NCBI RefSeq assembly: GCF_910589235.1
Contig: NC_060969.1
Location: forward strand, 4,705,996-4,769,995
Direction of reading: 5' to 3'
From: Vespa crabro
Taxonomy: Eukaryota > Arthropoda > Insecta > Hymenoptera > Vespidae
DNA length: 64,000 nt
Below, piece by piece: positions 1 to 12,280 of this stretch; the stretch's first letter is position 1, and each line of letters starts with the position of its first letter. Position numbers and translations under genes: made by a program. Below the pieces are notes generated by a model. It made no database searches. It was not told where the DNA came from and was given only the letters and a program-made list of their open reading frames with translations.

Positions 1-130
1 CGTACGAAGAAGTAGTGGGGGGAGGTTACTATCTCGTTATCACTATTTTACCACCAACACTTTACACCGTACACACACACAGCACATCGTGGCGCGTTCC
101 AAAGTATCGTTTTCCTTCTTTCCTTGGACA

Positions 131-133
131 GTC

Positions 134-182
<49 letters not shown>

Positions 183-184
183 TT
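131..184. repeat. (CT)n microsatellite
   Basis: Nearly pure CT dinucleotide run with a few CCC and TTT interruptions. Translations across it give only SLSLSL or REREREs. Confidence 0.95.
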
Positions 185-396
185 ATATGTCTGTTTTTCT
201 TAAACTGTCTCACGAGAAATAGATATATCTCATTCACTATCTCGTTCCTTTGAATTTTTCTCTTTGCATATGTCCCTATAATCTCTAATGAATGATCATT
301 AATGACGAGAGTCGAAAGAAAATAATAATAGGATTGAGAAGGAGTATTTGACAACTGTTTACTCTCGCTGTCCTTCCACTTGTATTTATTCCTCTC

Positions 397-398
<2 letters not shown>

Positions 399-443
<45 letters not shown>

Positions 444-479
444 CTCCCTCTATCTTCTCTCTCTCTCTCTCTTTCTCCC
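399..479. repeat. (CT)n compound microsatellite
   Basis: Two adjoining CT runs separated by a short T/C-rich spacer, about 80 bases in all. The following 70 bases end in a CG dinucleotide run near 549-562, a potential Z-DNA-forming stretch. Confidence 0.95.
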
Positions 480-751
480 ACGTTGTAGTTGAGGGGGTGG
501 GCAGGTACTCGTTTCGAAGTTTGATATATATGATTATTGTAAGAGAAACGCGCGCGCGCGCGCAAATACTCGACCCTCGATGCGTCTTATGTGGCACCCG
601 GCGCGGAACTAAGGCGCACGAAAACACGGGCCTACGTGGCCCCCACGTTCACCCGGCTTCGGTTACGTTCGTCGTTTCTCGGCAAGCTACGGTTACGCCT
701 ACGAACATGGGTCCAACCTACCGCGGGCGTTGACTCATCTCCACTCTCTTT

Positions 752-752
752 G

Positions 753-809
<57 letters not shown>

Positions 810-836
810 ATCTCTCTTTCTTTCTCTCTCTCTCTT
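752..836. repeat. (CT)n microsatellite
   Basis: About 85 bases of CT dinucleotides with single G, A and TT interruptions. This is the third CT run within the first 900 bases, all in the same orientation. Confidence 0.95.
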
Positions 837-1799
837 TATCTCCCACCACTGACCCACCTCTACCTCCGCATACCCCGTCAAAGTAGTAAAGAGACAACTC
901 CGTCGCGTCTCTTCTCTTTACCTTTACCGTGTGCTTTCCTACTTTTCCAACATCGGGAATGCTCGTTTATGCAGATTAATCGCATACTTTCGAGAGACTT
1001 TTCAAGATGCTACGAATGCATGGAATTGTTTTCTGACTTGTTATGCTTAGGTGTTACATTGGATAAAACGAAGAAAATGTCGGTGAAATATTTAGAATTG
1101 TTCAGACGTTGGCAATCAACTCGTTTATAATCTTTGACGTGTGTTGTACTTATTATTCTACAACATTTATATCATAGGACGCGCAAACTTTTTTGATAAA
1201 GATATATATCAATGATTAATAATCGGAGAAAAGTAAAATCTCTAAAGATTTCAATTAAATAGGTAGATATCTTGAGCGACGATGTATCAAGATATCCTAT
1301 ATGATCTTATATCGGATACAATAAGAAGAATACAAAATCCTTCTCAATAAGGAGATTAATCATGAGATGATTTTGAGATCTCTTTCTTGGTCCTCGAGAG
1401 AGGATAAAAAGTGAGAATCTAAATTGCGCGTGCGCGTATGGTTTGAGGTGACGAGTAGAGAAAAGAGATTGTCTCTCTTTTTCTCGTATTGGTGTCTCGG
1501 TAGGATCGGTGGCCGAATTTAGATCAAATCGGGGAAAGCGTGGCGCGTGCCGCGCGCGAAAGATCACGTCGATGATACAAAAAGAGAGAGAGGGAGAGAG
1601 AGAGAATCCTCGTAATGCGTACGCCTGTTTCTTTCTTTTTCTCTCTCTTTCTCAAGCGCGAGTAAGCCGATCTCGATGCCGCTACCATCGCCACGGGCTC
1701 CTTCCTATCTAGATGAGATACGGCTCCCTTGATCGAGATATATCGTTCCCACCCTCCTAAAAAACTCGCCCGATTTCAGCATCTCCAATAACAATAGGA

Positions 1800-1803
<4 letters not shown>

Positions 1804-1832
<29 letters not shown>
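1804..1832. repeat. (GA)n microsatellite
   Basis: Pure GA run of about 14 units. Confidence 0.95.
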
Positions 1833-1835
<3 letters not shown>

Positions 1836-2218
1836 TAGGGTGAGGGACGGGAGATTAAAAACAGAGAACGATTAATGATCGATAAAATAATTCATCAAAT
1901 AAACAGGTAGAAAGAGTATCTAAGTTTTTATCTAAAAGATAGAACGAAAATAAATATATAATTTAGAATTTTGTTAAAGACAAAATCAAACGTGATAATA
2001 AAGCTCTGATTTGTTTTGTTGAAAAGTACTCTGTATTATAAAGCATCATGGTGATTCTTAGTGGATATTTCGAGGAGAAGAGAAAGGAGAGAGGGTCTCG
2101 CGTGGCTCACACGCACGAGGAGGAAGAAGAAGAAGCTTACGACGACGGAGAGGGAGGTATAACGGAGGAGTAGGGGAAAAAGCAGAGGAGGGGTAACGGC
2201 GTCGCTCGAGAAGCTAGC

Positions 2219-2229
2219 AAGAGAAAGAT

Positions 2230-2268
<39 letters not shown>

Positions 2269-2300
2269 CAAAGAGAGAGAGAAAGAGAGATAGAGACACG
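2219..2300. repeat. compound (GATA)/(TA)n/(GA)n microsatellite
   Basis: A GATA start leads into about 16 TA units, then TATG, then interrupted GA units. It lies directly upstream of the GC-rich island at 2300-2570. Confidence 0.9.
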
Positions 2301-2570
2301 GTAGGGGAGAGTAGGGGAGGAGATGGCTGCGTTGCCGAGTCGCCGGCTGGCTGGCTGGCTGGCTGGAGTACCGGCGGAGTACAACCGAACAATCTGTAGA
2401 AGCTTGTCCAGGACGAGAGAAGTCCGTAGATCAGCCAATCAGATAGGCATACCCCCTCTCGTCCATTGTCACAAAATGGCGGCCCTAAATCAGCTTGACT
2501 CCGCCTATCGCTCTCCCCACCTCCAGCGCCTCTAGCGGCACCTCCTGAAAAACTCCGCCTATCGATTCAT
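2300..2570. promoter_or_regulatory. GC-rich promoter-like island with YY1-type, CCAAT and GGCT-repeat motifs
   Basis: The block is far richer in G+C and CpG than its flanks. It holds an ATGGCTGCG word at 2323, five GGCT units (2345-2366), a CCAAT box near 2435, the 12-mer CAAAATGGCGGC (2472-2483), and the 13-mer ACTCCGCCTATCG twice (2498-2510 and 2552-2564). AAATGGCGGC resembles YY1/Pleiohomeotic sites, which often sit at transcription or translation starts. A 70-codon ATG frame runs from 2323 but is not recognisable. Promoter function is inferred from motif clustering; direction is unknown. Confidence 0.4.
2345..2366. repeat. (GGCT)n tetranucleotide repeat
   Basis: Five to six GGCT units inside a GC-rich island. 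The same unit recurs, on one strand or the other, inside the islands at 20.6 and 50.0 kb. Confidence 0.9.
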
Positions 2571-3446
2571 TTTTACAACTCTTCTTCCCCTCTCTTTCTT
2601 TCTTTCTCTCTCCTCCCTCCCGTTCTCATCACTATCTCTCTATCTCTCTCCCTCTTTCGTCTCCACCTCCGCGAAAGAGGAGCCATACGGAACGCTACCG
2701 TGTCCAACAATCTCGACGCAACATTTTCTAGCATCTCTACGCTAGAACACAATCCATTGACATCTTCTATGTATATATGGGATTGTGTATACATATGTAC
2801 CTATCTATAATACCTACGGACGTACGAGAGGAATAATAATAACGCGATCGATCGAGTTCGAGCGATGTTGATTGACCGTACCGAAAACGAGCTGCGAAAA
2901 CGATGGGATTTATGGTGCGGCGAATTGCACAATTTTTCTTCCTCCGTTATAGAGTATAGATAAAGGGCGATGATTTTTATGAGCATCGGTATTACCTAGC
3001 TACTATTTCTGTGTTATAATACATATCTACATGTTACGTAGACCTAACGTTTTATCCTCTACGAGATCTTTTCTTTTATAAATATTACTACTACTTACGC
3101 ATAGGTATTATACCTATAGTATTCCAAAATTCTATATGAAATAATTGCTGTTGTCTGATTCTATATGAAATAATTATCGAAAGAAAAAACGAAACGAAAA
3201 ATGAAAAATCAATGTTTTTTTCGTATATATCGATTGACTGGTCCGATGTCCGGTCAGATATTTGCTCCGATCCGATATTCCATCGGCGTAACGACGAAGA
3301 AGAGGAAGAGCTCGAGTCAAGAGAATAACCATAATTTACGTGGCTACGCGAGCTTCCGAAGTTCGGCGGATATCGCGACGCGTCGACGTCGGTATCGATT
3401 TATTATTTTCTGCCTCGAGAGCGGAGAGTTCGAGCGCGTTCATAGG

Positions 3447-3451
3447 GAGAG

Positions 3452-3508
<57 letters not shown>
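3447..3508. repeat. (GA)n microsatellite
   Basis: About 60 bases of GA, followed by a short CA run. Confidence 0.95.
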
Positions 3509-3689
3509 CACGCACACACACACTCATATAGGTACCTATGTACTATCTGTCTATATGCAGACTTACACACTAAAACCTGATACCACGATAATTATACACG
3601 CTTTACATCTTCACTTGGAAAATCGCTATTGTCTCCGTACGGTGATAAATCGTCTTTCGAGTTGCTTCTACCTATCATTAATAACGTAT

Positions 3690-3757
3690 GAAAAAAAAAA
3701 AAAAAAAAGAAACAAAAAAAAACAAAAAAAAAAAGAAAATATATATATATATATATA
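3690..3757. repeat. A-rich tract followed by (TA)n
   Basis: Interrupted poly-A followed by about eight TA units. Confidence 0.9.
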
Positions 3758-4308
3758 TACATATACGTATATATTTATGAATGAAAACAGAAATCTATTG
3801 ATAAATAAATTCTCATTGTAACGCGTTTGTTTAAATCTCGAGATAGGCAAGAGAGAGAGAAAAAAATAGAAAAGGAAGAAAAAACGTAAAAAAAGGAGAC
3901 AAGAGAAAAAGAAATAGGAAAAAAAAGGAGAAGAGAAGAAAATAAAAAGACGGAGATGAAAAGAGAATACGCGCGGTTTATGCTTCCGCTTCGACGCGAG
4001 AAAACTCGGCAATTTCTTCTTCCTTGACCGGCGTGGCGCGCGCTCGACCGATAAGGAAACCTCGGATAAAGGTACGACGTTTGAAAAAGTAACTGGCAGC
4101 CCTGTGTGCGTCCGTGTGAACACCGAAACGGCAGCCCCGAGCTTCGGCGAAAATAGAGATGGTGGAGGAAGTAAAGGGGTGGTGTTGGTGGTAGTGGTCG
4201 AAGCCACGAGGGTTGAACAGAGAAAACGATAAAGAAGAGGATAGAGAGAGAGAGACAGAGAAAGAAAATCTTGCTTCTTCTCTCGGGGGCCTCCTTACCG
4301 ATAACGCC

Positions 4309-4375
4309 TTTCCTTCTTTTCTTTTCTTTTCCTTTCTTTTCCTTTCTTTTCCTTTCTTTTCTTTTCCTTCCCATC
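4309..4375. repeat. CTTTT/CCTTT pentanucleotide repeat
   Basis: Alternating CTTTT and CCTTT units, pyrimidine-only on the plus strand. It produces long artefactual F/S/L-rich frames in all three phases. Confidence 0.9.
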
Positions 4376-4429
4376 TCCCAAAAGTCAAATTCGCCAACGA
4401 TAATAACTTTTCCTTCGACATTATACTTT

Positions 4430-5020
4430 CGTAAGGTTATACCTAATACCTAATTACTTACATTGATCAAAATTTAACGAATGGAGATTATCGAGTAAAA
4501 TTTTAGTTAAATGCGATACCCCCGTGAAATTAGAGAGAAAGTATTTATCAATAAAATATCTTAACAGATCTTAAGGAATTACGATATAAAATAAGAAAAG
4601 TGAAGCATTATATTCAAGTAAAATGAATCAATTAGCATATCTATTATTCTAATAATAACTCTTATGGAAGACGTGACTATATGTATTATTCATTATTTAT
4701 CCAGCTATTAATATTAAATTGACAAAAATATGAAAGGGCTAATGATAGTCGTTAAAAAGGAACCGTAGCCAAATTTATATTTCAGTAGTTTCTCAGGTAA
4801 AGGTGATTAGGTAGAACTCATTATCCTTGATATTTAACGAGAGGCACTTTGCAAATGCCTGTAGGTATATTCTTCAAATGGGAAAATCTTCTTTCGTGAA
4901 AACGGAATTATCTAGATGAGATAAGGGGAAAGCATTGTTTTCTCTTTGAAAAGTTTCCTAAAAATAATTGTTCGAGATCGATCGAAAAAGCTTTCTTTTT
5001 TGTTTTTATTTTGTTATTTA

Positions 5021-5051
<31 letters not shown>

Positions 5052-5740
5052 TTTTCTTAACTTTTCTTTTTCTTGCAAAAGTGAAACGAAAAATTGCAAA
5101 ATCCTCCCATATGTCTTTCTCTATTTCTTTCCTTCTTGCGAGTTTTACGAGTTTAACTTGTTCGGTTTGTACCTAAAAGTCCAAGAAGTATCTACCTATC
5201 CTCTTAGAAAGTAAACGTCGTAAATTAACGGGCGAGCGCCAAGGCGGAGAAAAGTTCTTTCTTTTTTTTTCTCTCTTCCTTTTCTTTTTTTTTCTTCTCT
5301 TCCCCATTCTCCCTTTCTCATTTTCTTTTTCTTCCTTATCCTCCAAAGATTGAAAGAGAGATACCTATTGTTTGTTTATACCAAAAATTTCCTGAAACCA
5401 CGAATGTATTCTCTCTTGAACTTTAAAATTTATCTTAGCAATAGCTATAACTTTACTTCGTCGTAAACTTTTTCATAAGAAGATCTGTTTCATTTTTTCT
5501 AACTTTGGTCTTTAAAAAGTAATTAGGTAGATAGGTATGTTTAGGTAATAGATATATCTGGAAATAGCTATAGAAGTTACGACACCTTTATTTTTCCCTT
5601 TCGTCATACGGTCAGTATTAATAAAGATTTGCAAGCTCCTTAAGTGACAATGGCGTTTGTACAAAAGCTTAGATAAAGTAAGTCAGATAACCATAATGAT
5701 GGGTCATAAATATTATAAAAGATCATATACTTAACTCAGG
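4430..5740. other. AT-rich stretch without recognisable gene
   Basis: AT-rich sequence with one (TA)n run plus poly-T near 5019-5056. There is no ORF with credible composition and no paired splice signals. Nothing supportable was seen beyond simple repeats. Confidence 0.6.
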
Positions 5741-5742
5741 TA

Positions 5743-5790
5743 AATTTTTACTCAAACGTATTAACGTATTTTTACTCAAACATATTAAAA
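5743..5790. repeat. Two-copy 24-bp tandem repeat
   Basis: The unit ATTTTTACTCAAAC-RTATTAA occurs twice head to tail with a period of about 24 bases and one or two substitutions. Confidence 0.85.
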
Positions 5791-5981
5791 TGAATTGTTT
5801 CAAAAGGCTTTTATTGTTTATCATGACATTTAAAACGTTCGTATGATTTATTTGTTTAATTTATTATTTAGACAGTGATAAATCACTCAATTGTTTTTCA
5901 CATACAGTTAATTAGAAATAGAAGTGAAGCGAAATTTCATTGAGATTGGGTATAAAAGTGAAGAAAATCAAAGCAGATCGT

Positions 5982-5982
5982 T

Positions 5983-6016
<34 letters not shown>
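5982..6016. repeat. (CT)n microsatellite
   Basis: Pure CT run of about 17 units. Confidence 0.95.
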
Positions 6017-6017
<1 letters not shown>

Positions 6018-6718
6018 ATCTTCCTTTACGTTCTTACGACGAGTGAATGCCGCGAGCGAGAAAACTTTGCCGGCCCTTCCTTCTTACAGAACTTCCAAGA
6101 GTAGATTTACCGTCTGCTAATAAATCGCTGGACGATTAGAATTAATGCCGGATTAATTCCAACGGCCTGATAAATTCTCCAAGGAAGACCCTCTCCGAAT
6201 GAGAGAAAGACTCCGTTGAAAATAAGTTTAAGGAGAGAATCGGTCTCTCTTTCTCTCTCTCGCTCTTGGAATAAAACTTACCAGTGCTTGAGATTAATCG
6301 TCTTGGAGAAAGTTAAATTTCGTTTAAAAAGAAAATATATATTCACGAGAAAATCCGTTTAATATTATCAAAGAAAAAAAAAATATAGGTAGGAGGTATT
6401 CACAATAAGAGCTCCCTCTTGAAAAAGTGTGAGGAAATTCGAAACAATCGTATTTCTTTTTTCTTTCTATTTTTTTTTTCTTTTTTTTTGTGATTTGAAA
6501 GCTTTGTATCGATCGATAAAAAGAAAGAGGAGCAAAGAATACAGTCCTCTCTTTGTAAAAGGGTCCAGTAAGAAATCTCGTTTTTCGAGTACCTCTCTTT
6601 CTCTCTGTCTATCTAACTCGACAGAATTCGACGATCTCCTCTCACTATCCGCAAACTTTTCACAATGCATTCTCATCTCTTGCACTTATCCCGAGTCTGT
6701 CACAAGAATGAGAGAAGA

Positions 6719-6800
6719 AGAAACGAACGAACGAACGAACGAACGAACGAACGGACGAACGAACGGACGAAGGAAAGAAGGAACGAAGGAAAGAAGGAAC
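6719..6800. repeat. (GAAC)n / (GGAA)n tetranucleotide repeat
   Basis: GAAC units, some changed to GGAC, grade into AAGG/GAAC units. Translations give NERTNERT on plus and SFVRSFVR on minus, so the overlapping long frames are repeat artefacts. Confidence 0.95.
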
Positions 6801-7331
6801 CAAGCAAGTTCTTTAAAACTCTTCGCAGCCCGAAAAGGCCAAAACGTAAACTTCCACTCGCTCGCGTAGCACCTACAATATGTTTTCTCTCTTTCTCTCT
6901 CTCTCTCTCATTCTCTCTTTCTCTTGGCTCCACCGGAGCATACACAACCTCCATCGCGCCTCTACGCTCCTCTTTCTCTCTTGGAGGAGACACAAAGCCA
7001 GGCAAACGTTATCTTGATGAACCCTAAGTACTACAAGACCTATTTGGAGGAGAGATAGGTCCTGTGTGCGAGGAGTAGGGGTAAAACGAGGAGACGTGGC
7101 TCGAGGATAGGAGAAAGAAAGAAAGAGAGAAAGAGAGAGAGGAGAAAGAAATAGAGGGAAAGAAAGAAAGAGAAAGAGAGGACCGAATTCTCTCTCCTCA
7201 GTCCACCTTGGAAAAGAGATCTTTCACAGTTGTCGATGCCACCGTGATAAGAAACGGCATTCTCCTGGTTGCTACTCTTTTACTAGTACCAACCGTTCCT
7301 TCTCTTCTTCGCTTTTGCACTTTCCTAACTC

Positions 7332-7371
7332 TCTTCTTCTTCTTCTTCTTCTTCTTCGTCGTCGTCGTCTT
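7332..7371. repeat. (CTT)n(CGT)n trinucleotide repeat
   Basis: About nine CTT units run into four CGT units. Confidence 0.9.
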
Positions 7372-7760
7372 CTATCTCCTTCTCTTTGATTCGGAACTTT
7401 TGGTGACAAACCAGCTCGCAGAGTAGTCCTCGAAGATCGAACGAAGTCTTGAAGAACGAACGAAGAATGAGTTGTTGGAAGACTCTCAGATAAAATCGAA
7501 TCTGTGTACACGTTTCTGTGCATTCTGTGCACACGACATGTAACATGTTTTTGATACTTCGATTTAAGATATACAAAATGATAAAGAGAGTTGACGATAA
7601 CTTGATTTATCATAAGGAATGACATTTGTTATTTTATGAATCTTCCAATGTAATAAATAATAAACCAAAATTTTATATGCCCAGTCTGTATATCTTTATG
7701 TGTGCATATAAGTATGCGTGTGTGTTTTTCAGAAAGCCACAGTTCTATATATAGATATGT

Positions 7761-7952
7761 ATGCGTATGGATGTACGAGAGATCGACTTCAACGACGTGT
7801 TTGCCGTTCCTGAGTTTGCGATTGATTCGCAAATGTTGACCAAAGGGATTAATGGGATCCACAGAATCGATCCTGAGAGAGAACAGGTCAACCAAGCAAC
7901 GTGTTCTTCGAAAACCATAGCCACTACCATAATAGAGAATGTCAAGCAATAG
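7761..7952 (+). CDS. Unidentified 63-codon ATG open frame
   Basis: A true ATG opens a 63-residue frame of ordinary, non-repetitive composition, acidic in its first half (MRMDVREIDFNDVF). It ends at TAG without a clear splice donor. The same 200 bases are also open in two minus-strand frames. One of those follows a good minus-strand acceptor (CTGTTCTCTCTCAG, cut near 7876) and would read IDSVDPINPFGQHLRIN. The strand therefore cannot be decided from sequence alone. No family was recognised. It could equally be a conserved non-coding block or chance. Confidence 0.15.
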   Translation: MRMDVREIDFNDVFAVPEFAIDSQMLTKGINGIHRIDPEREQVNQATCSSKTIATTIIENVKQ

Positions 7953-8424
7953 TTAAAAGAGAATAAACAATGTAGTCTTAATGAATTACATTTGAAATCA
8001 ATGCGAATGTTTACATTGCAAATCAATACGATTTACAACCGTACGATTATTAGTTTGAAAATTCTTCAAGTTGGCCCAAGCCGTAATTCATCCGAAGAAA
8101 CCAAGTTCAGGTTTTTTCATTGAGATCGGAAAAAGTTTTAGGAAAATTTTTTGAAGCGTCTCGAAGGCATGCAGACGTCGCGCATTGAACACAGTTCCGA
8201 TTTGTCGTGCTGATATTTTTGAATTCTGACTAACGCCAGGCAATTGCGTTTCACCCTCCTTTGATTTTTTTCGAAGACCGCCGACGCCGTCACGGATTCA
8301 CGTTTTTCTAACAATGACAGCTTCTAAAATCTTGCAGGTTTGACTTTCGGTCTTAAAAAGAAAAGAAAAGGAAAATAAAAAGGTAGATTAAAAAAACTAG
8401 CAAATGTTGAATTCTTTAACCAAT

Positions 8425-8451
8425 AGTCTCTCTCTCTCTCTCTCTCTCTCT
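8425..8451. repeat. (CT)n microsatellite
   Basis: Pure CT run of about 13 units. Confidence 0.95.
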
Positions 8452-9202
8452 ACTATTTAATTGTAGATTAAAAATAATTATACCCACTGAACAAACTATA
8501 ATTTCTCATCGTAATAAATCTCGAAAGTGTATCGAACGAGCTATACATTTCTCGATTATTGGTATAAAAAAGAAAAGCAGAAAAAAAAGAAAGGAAAAAA
8601 GAAGAGAAGCAAGAGGATGAGAAAAGAAGCGACGAGAGAACGAGTCGACCACGCCTTTGAAAAAGAAAAGATAAGGAAGACTCGCGCGCGGCTAACAGGC
8701 GCATCGATAAACTTCAATTTCGAACAAACGAGGAAAAAGCAGGCCCGGATATATCTTCGACACGCCCCAACACGGTGTAAAACCACGGACTCTTATCGTG
8801 ACGAGGACCAGCACGAGAAAGATAAGTGACCGTTTAGGCGATCTCTTTCAGATACGAGGAGGATGCTCGTTCGTTCGCCGACGAGCAAGATAATCGTATT
8901 CGTTCTACGAGAAGCTACGTACCTACACGGTCTATCTTTTTCTATTCTTCAACTTTGCTGCTGGCTTAGTCTCTCTGTTATTCGCAAACTCGTACAGTCT
9001 AACCTTTGCGTCCACTTTAAGCCGACATTTTCAAAATTACTATGATCTTCAAAGATGCTAGATCAGAAATCTATGCGAGATTTAAATCGATACGTTCAGT
9101 ATTTGCAAAAGTTCTAACTCATTTTCTTCGATCGGACATAGGTAATTTTTATTATGTCTACATTGTTGAAAAATGTTCATCCAAAACAATATGTTCTTAC
9201 AG

Positions 9203-9290
9203 GGTACAACGAGTAAAGGATCTTAGAAAACTGTCCTCGGAGATTTTCCAAGATTGCGGACTAGAGACAAAGCACCGTTACTTCGTTCAG
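9203..9290 (+). CDS. Candidate internal coding exon, product unknown
   Basis: An 88-base segment is bounded by a good acceptor (ATGTTCTTACAG before 9203) and a consensus donor (CAG|GTAAGT at 9291). Exactly one of the three plus frames is open through it. It enters in phase 1 and leaves in phase 0, giving 29 residues that begin VQRVKDLRKLSSEIF and include a DCGLETKHRY stretch. The composition is helical and charged, with no repeats. Upstream, another acceptor-like site (GATCTCTTTCAG near 8842) precedes an ATG frame at 8863-9045 with a hydrophobic middle, but no donor links the two. No protein family was recognised. The splice sites are seen directly; the coding role is inferred. Confidence 0.35.
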
Positions 9291-10247
9291 GTAAGTAGAC
9301 CCAAAATAGGCGACTCATAATTTACCCACCCCTTATCTTTTTCTTTTTTTTTCTCTGTCCATTTCTAAACTTCCTAATATATTGCAACCACGAACCATAA
9401 AAATGCATGGTGATTAATCGAAAGTCACCGGCCTCTTCGTTCACGCGTGATTCGAATCTTAAAAATTTTGGGAAATTAAAAAAAGGAAAAACAAAACAAA
9501 ACAAGTCTTAATGAAAAGATCAAGTTGTGTTTCTTAATGAAAAGATCAGGATGGGATTTTCGTGCAGGGCAAATTTCTTTTTCCACGGAAGAAATTGGGT
9601 TAACTCGGTCGTACTAGTTTCTCTAGGCCTGCCTATAAGAAATTCGTACTGTAGTTTAGTGGGCCAAGTTTTCGAACTGTAGGTAGACATACTAACCTTT
9701 TAGGAAATTTCGAACTCAAAAGGACATCCGTAGGTATCATAAAGCCGGCGCCAGTCTCACAAATCCATACCACCTTTTCCTTTTCTTTTTCGCCTCGTTG
9801 CCTCTTTCAAAATTTTAGAAACATTCTAAGGCTATTTTCGTTTCCCGATAAAACTTTTTTTTTTTTTAGTTTAGATACTAGTTCGTTTATCATGTAAAAG
9901 TTAAATATCTAAGTTACGATCAAGAAAGTTCTGCCATGAAAATCTACCATGAAAATTCAAAGTACCTCCGGTATAAGAAGAATCTTCTAAACGCTCCAAT
10001 TACGCCAGCTGAATCTCTTAACCCAAGGGATTTCTTAACCTAATCCCAACACGAACAATGAGAACCACCTGTCTTACTGATCACCGTTTTTTCTTCTCAT
10101 AGTGATCCGTCTTAGAAGTTCCACGATTTCGCATGCGAGATCAGCCGATTAGGTCCAGAAAATATTCGCCGAAGTATATACCGTCAGGATAAGTAGAGCT
10201 TAAGGATGAAAATCCAGGTAGTAATAGGTATATTAGAGCAAGTTAGG

Positions 10248-10252
<5 letters not shown>

Positions 10253-10284
<32 letters not shown>
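10253..10284. repeat. (GA)n microsatellite
   Basis: Pure GA run of about 15 units, directly upstream of the complex block at 10.33 kb. Confidence 0.95.
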
Positions 10285-10289
<5 letters not shown>

Positions 10290-10329
10290 AATCCGTTGTT
10301 CTTAGCTCTTTCTTAGCAATCCGCGCTCT

Positions 10330-10620
10330 AAAATGTCGCAATGTCTTTAAGCTATTGTGTCTCCGCCGTCTTCACAAGAGACGAAAAGAAGAAACGTCAA
10401 TGGTTGCACCCTGCCTGCGCTTCGTCCCATTTTCCTGACCCAGGATTTTCAAGAGGACACCCCCGCAGGACCAACGCTAGACGTTGCCTCTATCTCTTTT
10501 GCGCACGAATATACCACGGTTTTATGGTCGCCCCCCTGCCTGATTTATGGACGGTGCGAACACCGTAAAATGTAAAAAGCATCTCGCCCGCGTAAGATCC
10601 TCTCTCTTCTGTTTCTTCTT
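10330..10620. promoter_or_regulatory. Possible conserved enhancer-like block with TTTATGG motifs
   Basis: GC-balanced, non-repetitive sequence between repeat-rich flanks. It contains CCACGGTTTTATGGTCGC (10514-10531), a second ATTTATGGAC at 10543, and GC-rich words. TTTATGG resembles Caudal or posterior-Hox binding sites. The first motif recurs with one mismatch at 47713-47730. Two plus-strand frames are open for about 70 codons but overlap each other and have no good splice context, so a non-coding regulatory role is preferred. Function is inferred. Confidence 0.25.
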
Positions 10621-11611
10621 CCAAGTTTCTATCTTTTTCTAGGGACATCCTACTCCTTCCAGTCAACTATTTCGTCTTTTACTGACTTATAAAAATAAAA
10701 AACACAAAATATATATTTTATTTTTATAGGATTTATCGCAAAAACTGACTCGTTAATTTAAATTTAGATAATCTATCTCAATTTGATGATACCTATCTAT
10801 TTTAGAGTATAAAAAAGAAAGGAAAAAAAAGAAAACGTCAATATGCGCTTTCAAGTCGCAATTTTGGGGTTGTATCATCATAATTGATTTGCCAAGATAT
10901 CGATTTCAGTTGTAGTAAACGACTGTCCGTCTGACTATGCGGGATATCATTGTGACTCGAGGTACCCCGCATTCTTTCCAGGGATTATGGTATATTGTCC
11001 GCCTTTATGGCACGGGACAAGAGACGACCAAATAGAACTCTCCTAGTTTCTTGCTACTTCTAGACACGACTCTCACCCCCTAGGTAGCCATACAAAATTT
11101 CTTCTCCCATTTTTTTCTTCTTTTTTCTTTTTTTTTCCATTTATTTTTTTTTTTAACCTTTTCTACGGATCTTTCTCGTGGTCTTAAAAAAAAAAAAAGG
11201 AAAAAGAAAGAAGGAAGAAAATTACAAATGTAGAGATGCTATACCATTCTTTCCGATCGTTTACCTCTTTCAATGAAATGCTTCGCAAGACATCACCGAT
11301 GGAGCACAAACGATTATAGCTAAGTCATTAGTCAAATTAAGACGTCGAATTTAAATGTATAATAAAAGTCAAAAGGAATAGAAAGAAAGGAAGAAAATGA
11401 AAGAAAGAAAAGAAAGAAGTAAGAAAGAGATAAAGAAAGAGAATGAGTGACATGATGCTACCGAAGTTACTAAAGAACAATCATAATCGAGTTTAATTAC
11501 TATGTAATTACCTGCACGAAAGAAGAATGAAAAATTCCTATCTAATAACAGGCCATCGATGGTTCTTCTCTTTCGGTGGCTATCTCATCTGAAAATTATT
11601 CTTCTCCATCA

Positions 11612-11634
11612 CAGAGAGAGATAGATAGAGATAG

Positions 11635-11686
<52 letters not shown>

Positions 11687-11695
11687 GGAGAGAGA
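11612..11695. repeat. (GATA)/(GA)n compound microsatellite
   Basis: GATA and GAGATA units pass into a GA run and GGGA units. Confidence 0.95.
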
Positions 11696-11956
11696 AGAAC
11701 ACACAGACACAGACACGTTGTGTGTTTCGGTGGATCCGTAGTTATCTGGTAGCGCATTCCACCTTAACGACTCTGGATACTTCAACGCCGGAAGTCTACC
11801 CTAATTTCTATCATTACGGCACAATATTTTCTTCGATCGAGACGCACCGATCGACGTCTACCTTGCCACCTAATTGCACGTTTACACACGGACCTGCCAA
11901 AACGGTGATTCGTTTCGCACGATCTCGACGTAACCATTCATCAAATGACGAAAGAA

Positions 11957-11985
11957 AGAGAGAGAAGGAGAGAGATAGAGAGAGG

Positions 11986-12025
<40 letters not shown>
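11957..12025. repeat. (GA)n microsatellite
   Basis: Interrupted GA run of about 68 bases inside a purine-rich stretch. Confidence 0.95.
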
Positions 12026-12278
12026 TTGTACGCTGGCCCTTAAGAGAGGGAACTTAGTTACAGATGTGATTATTCCTTTCGGGATTGGTCGTTGCATCTT
12101 TATATTGCATCTCGAAATTGATGTATATGTAATTATCGAGGCCCGATTCATTTTTCATATAAGTTGTTTTTAATTAAATCCAATGTAAGTAGAGTCATAT
12201 TATAGGTAGTATATACTCAATATGATATAATTTCAAGTTCTGAAGTAGAGTTGAAGTCTTATTTGAGAAATTTTCAAA

Positions 12279-12280
<2 letters not shown>

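Noticed and set aside
380..1130. Long S/L-rich and R/E-rich open frames across CT/GA tracts here and in many other places
   Set aside because: They are translations of dinucleotide repeats. Their non-repeat ends have no start or splice context, and equivalent frames exist on the opposite strand.
4213..4453. F/S-rich frames over the CTTTT/CCTTT array
   Set aside because: All plus frames are open simply because the repeat is pyrimidine-only.
6679..6699. Sequence resembling miR-92 (TTGCACTTATCCCGAGTCTG)
   Set aside because: The seed differs, two or more internal positions mismatch, and no complementary arm lies within 100 bases.
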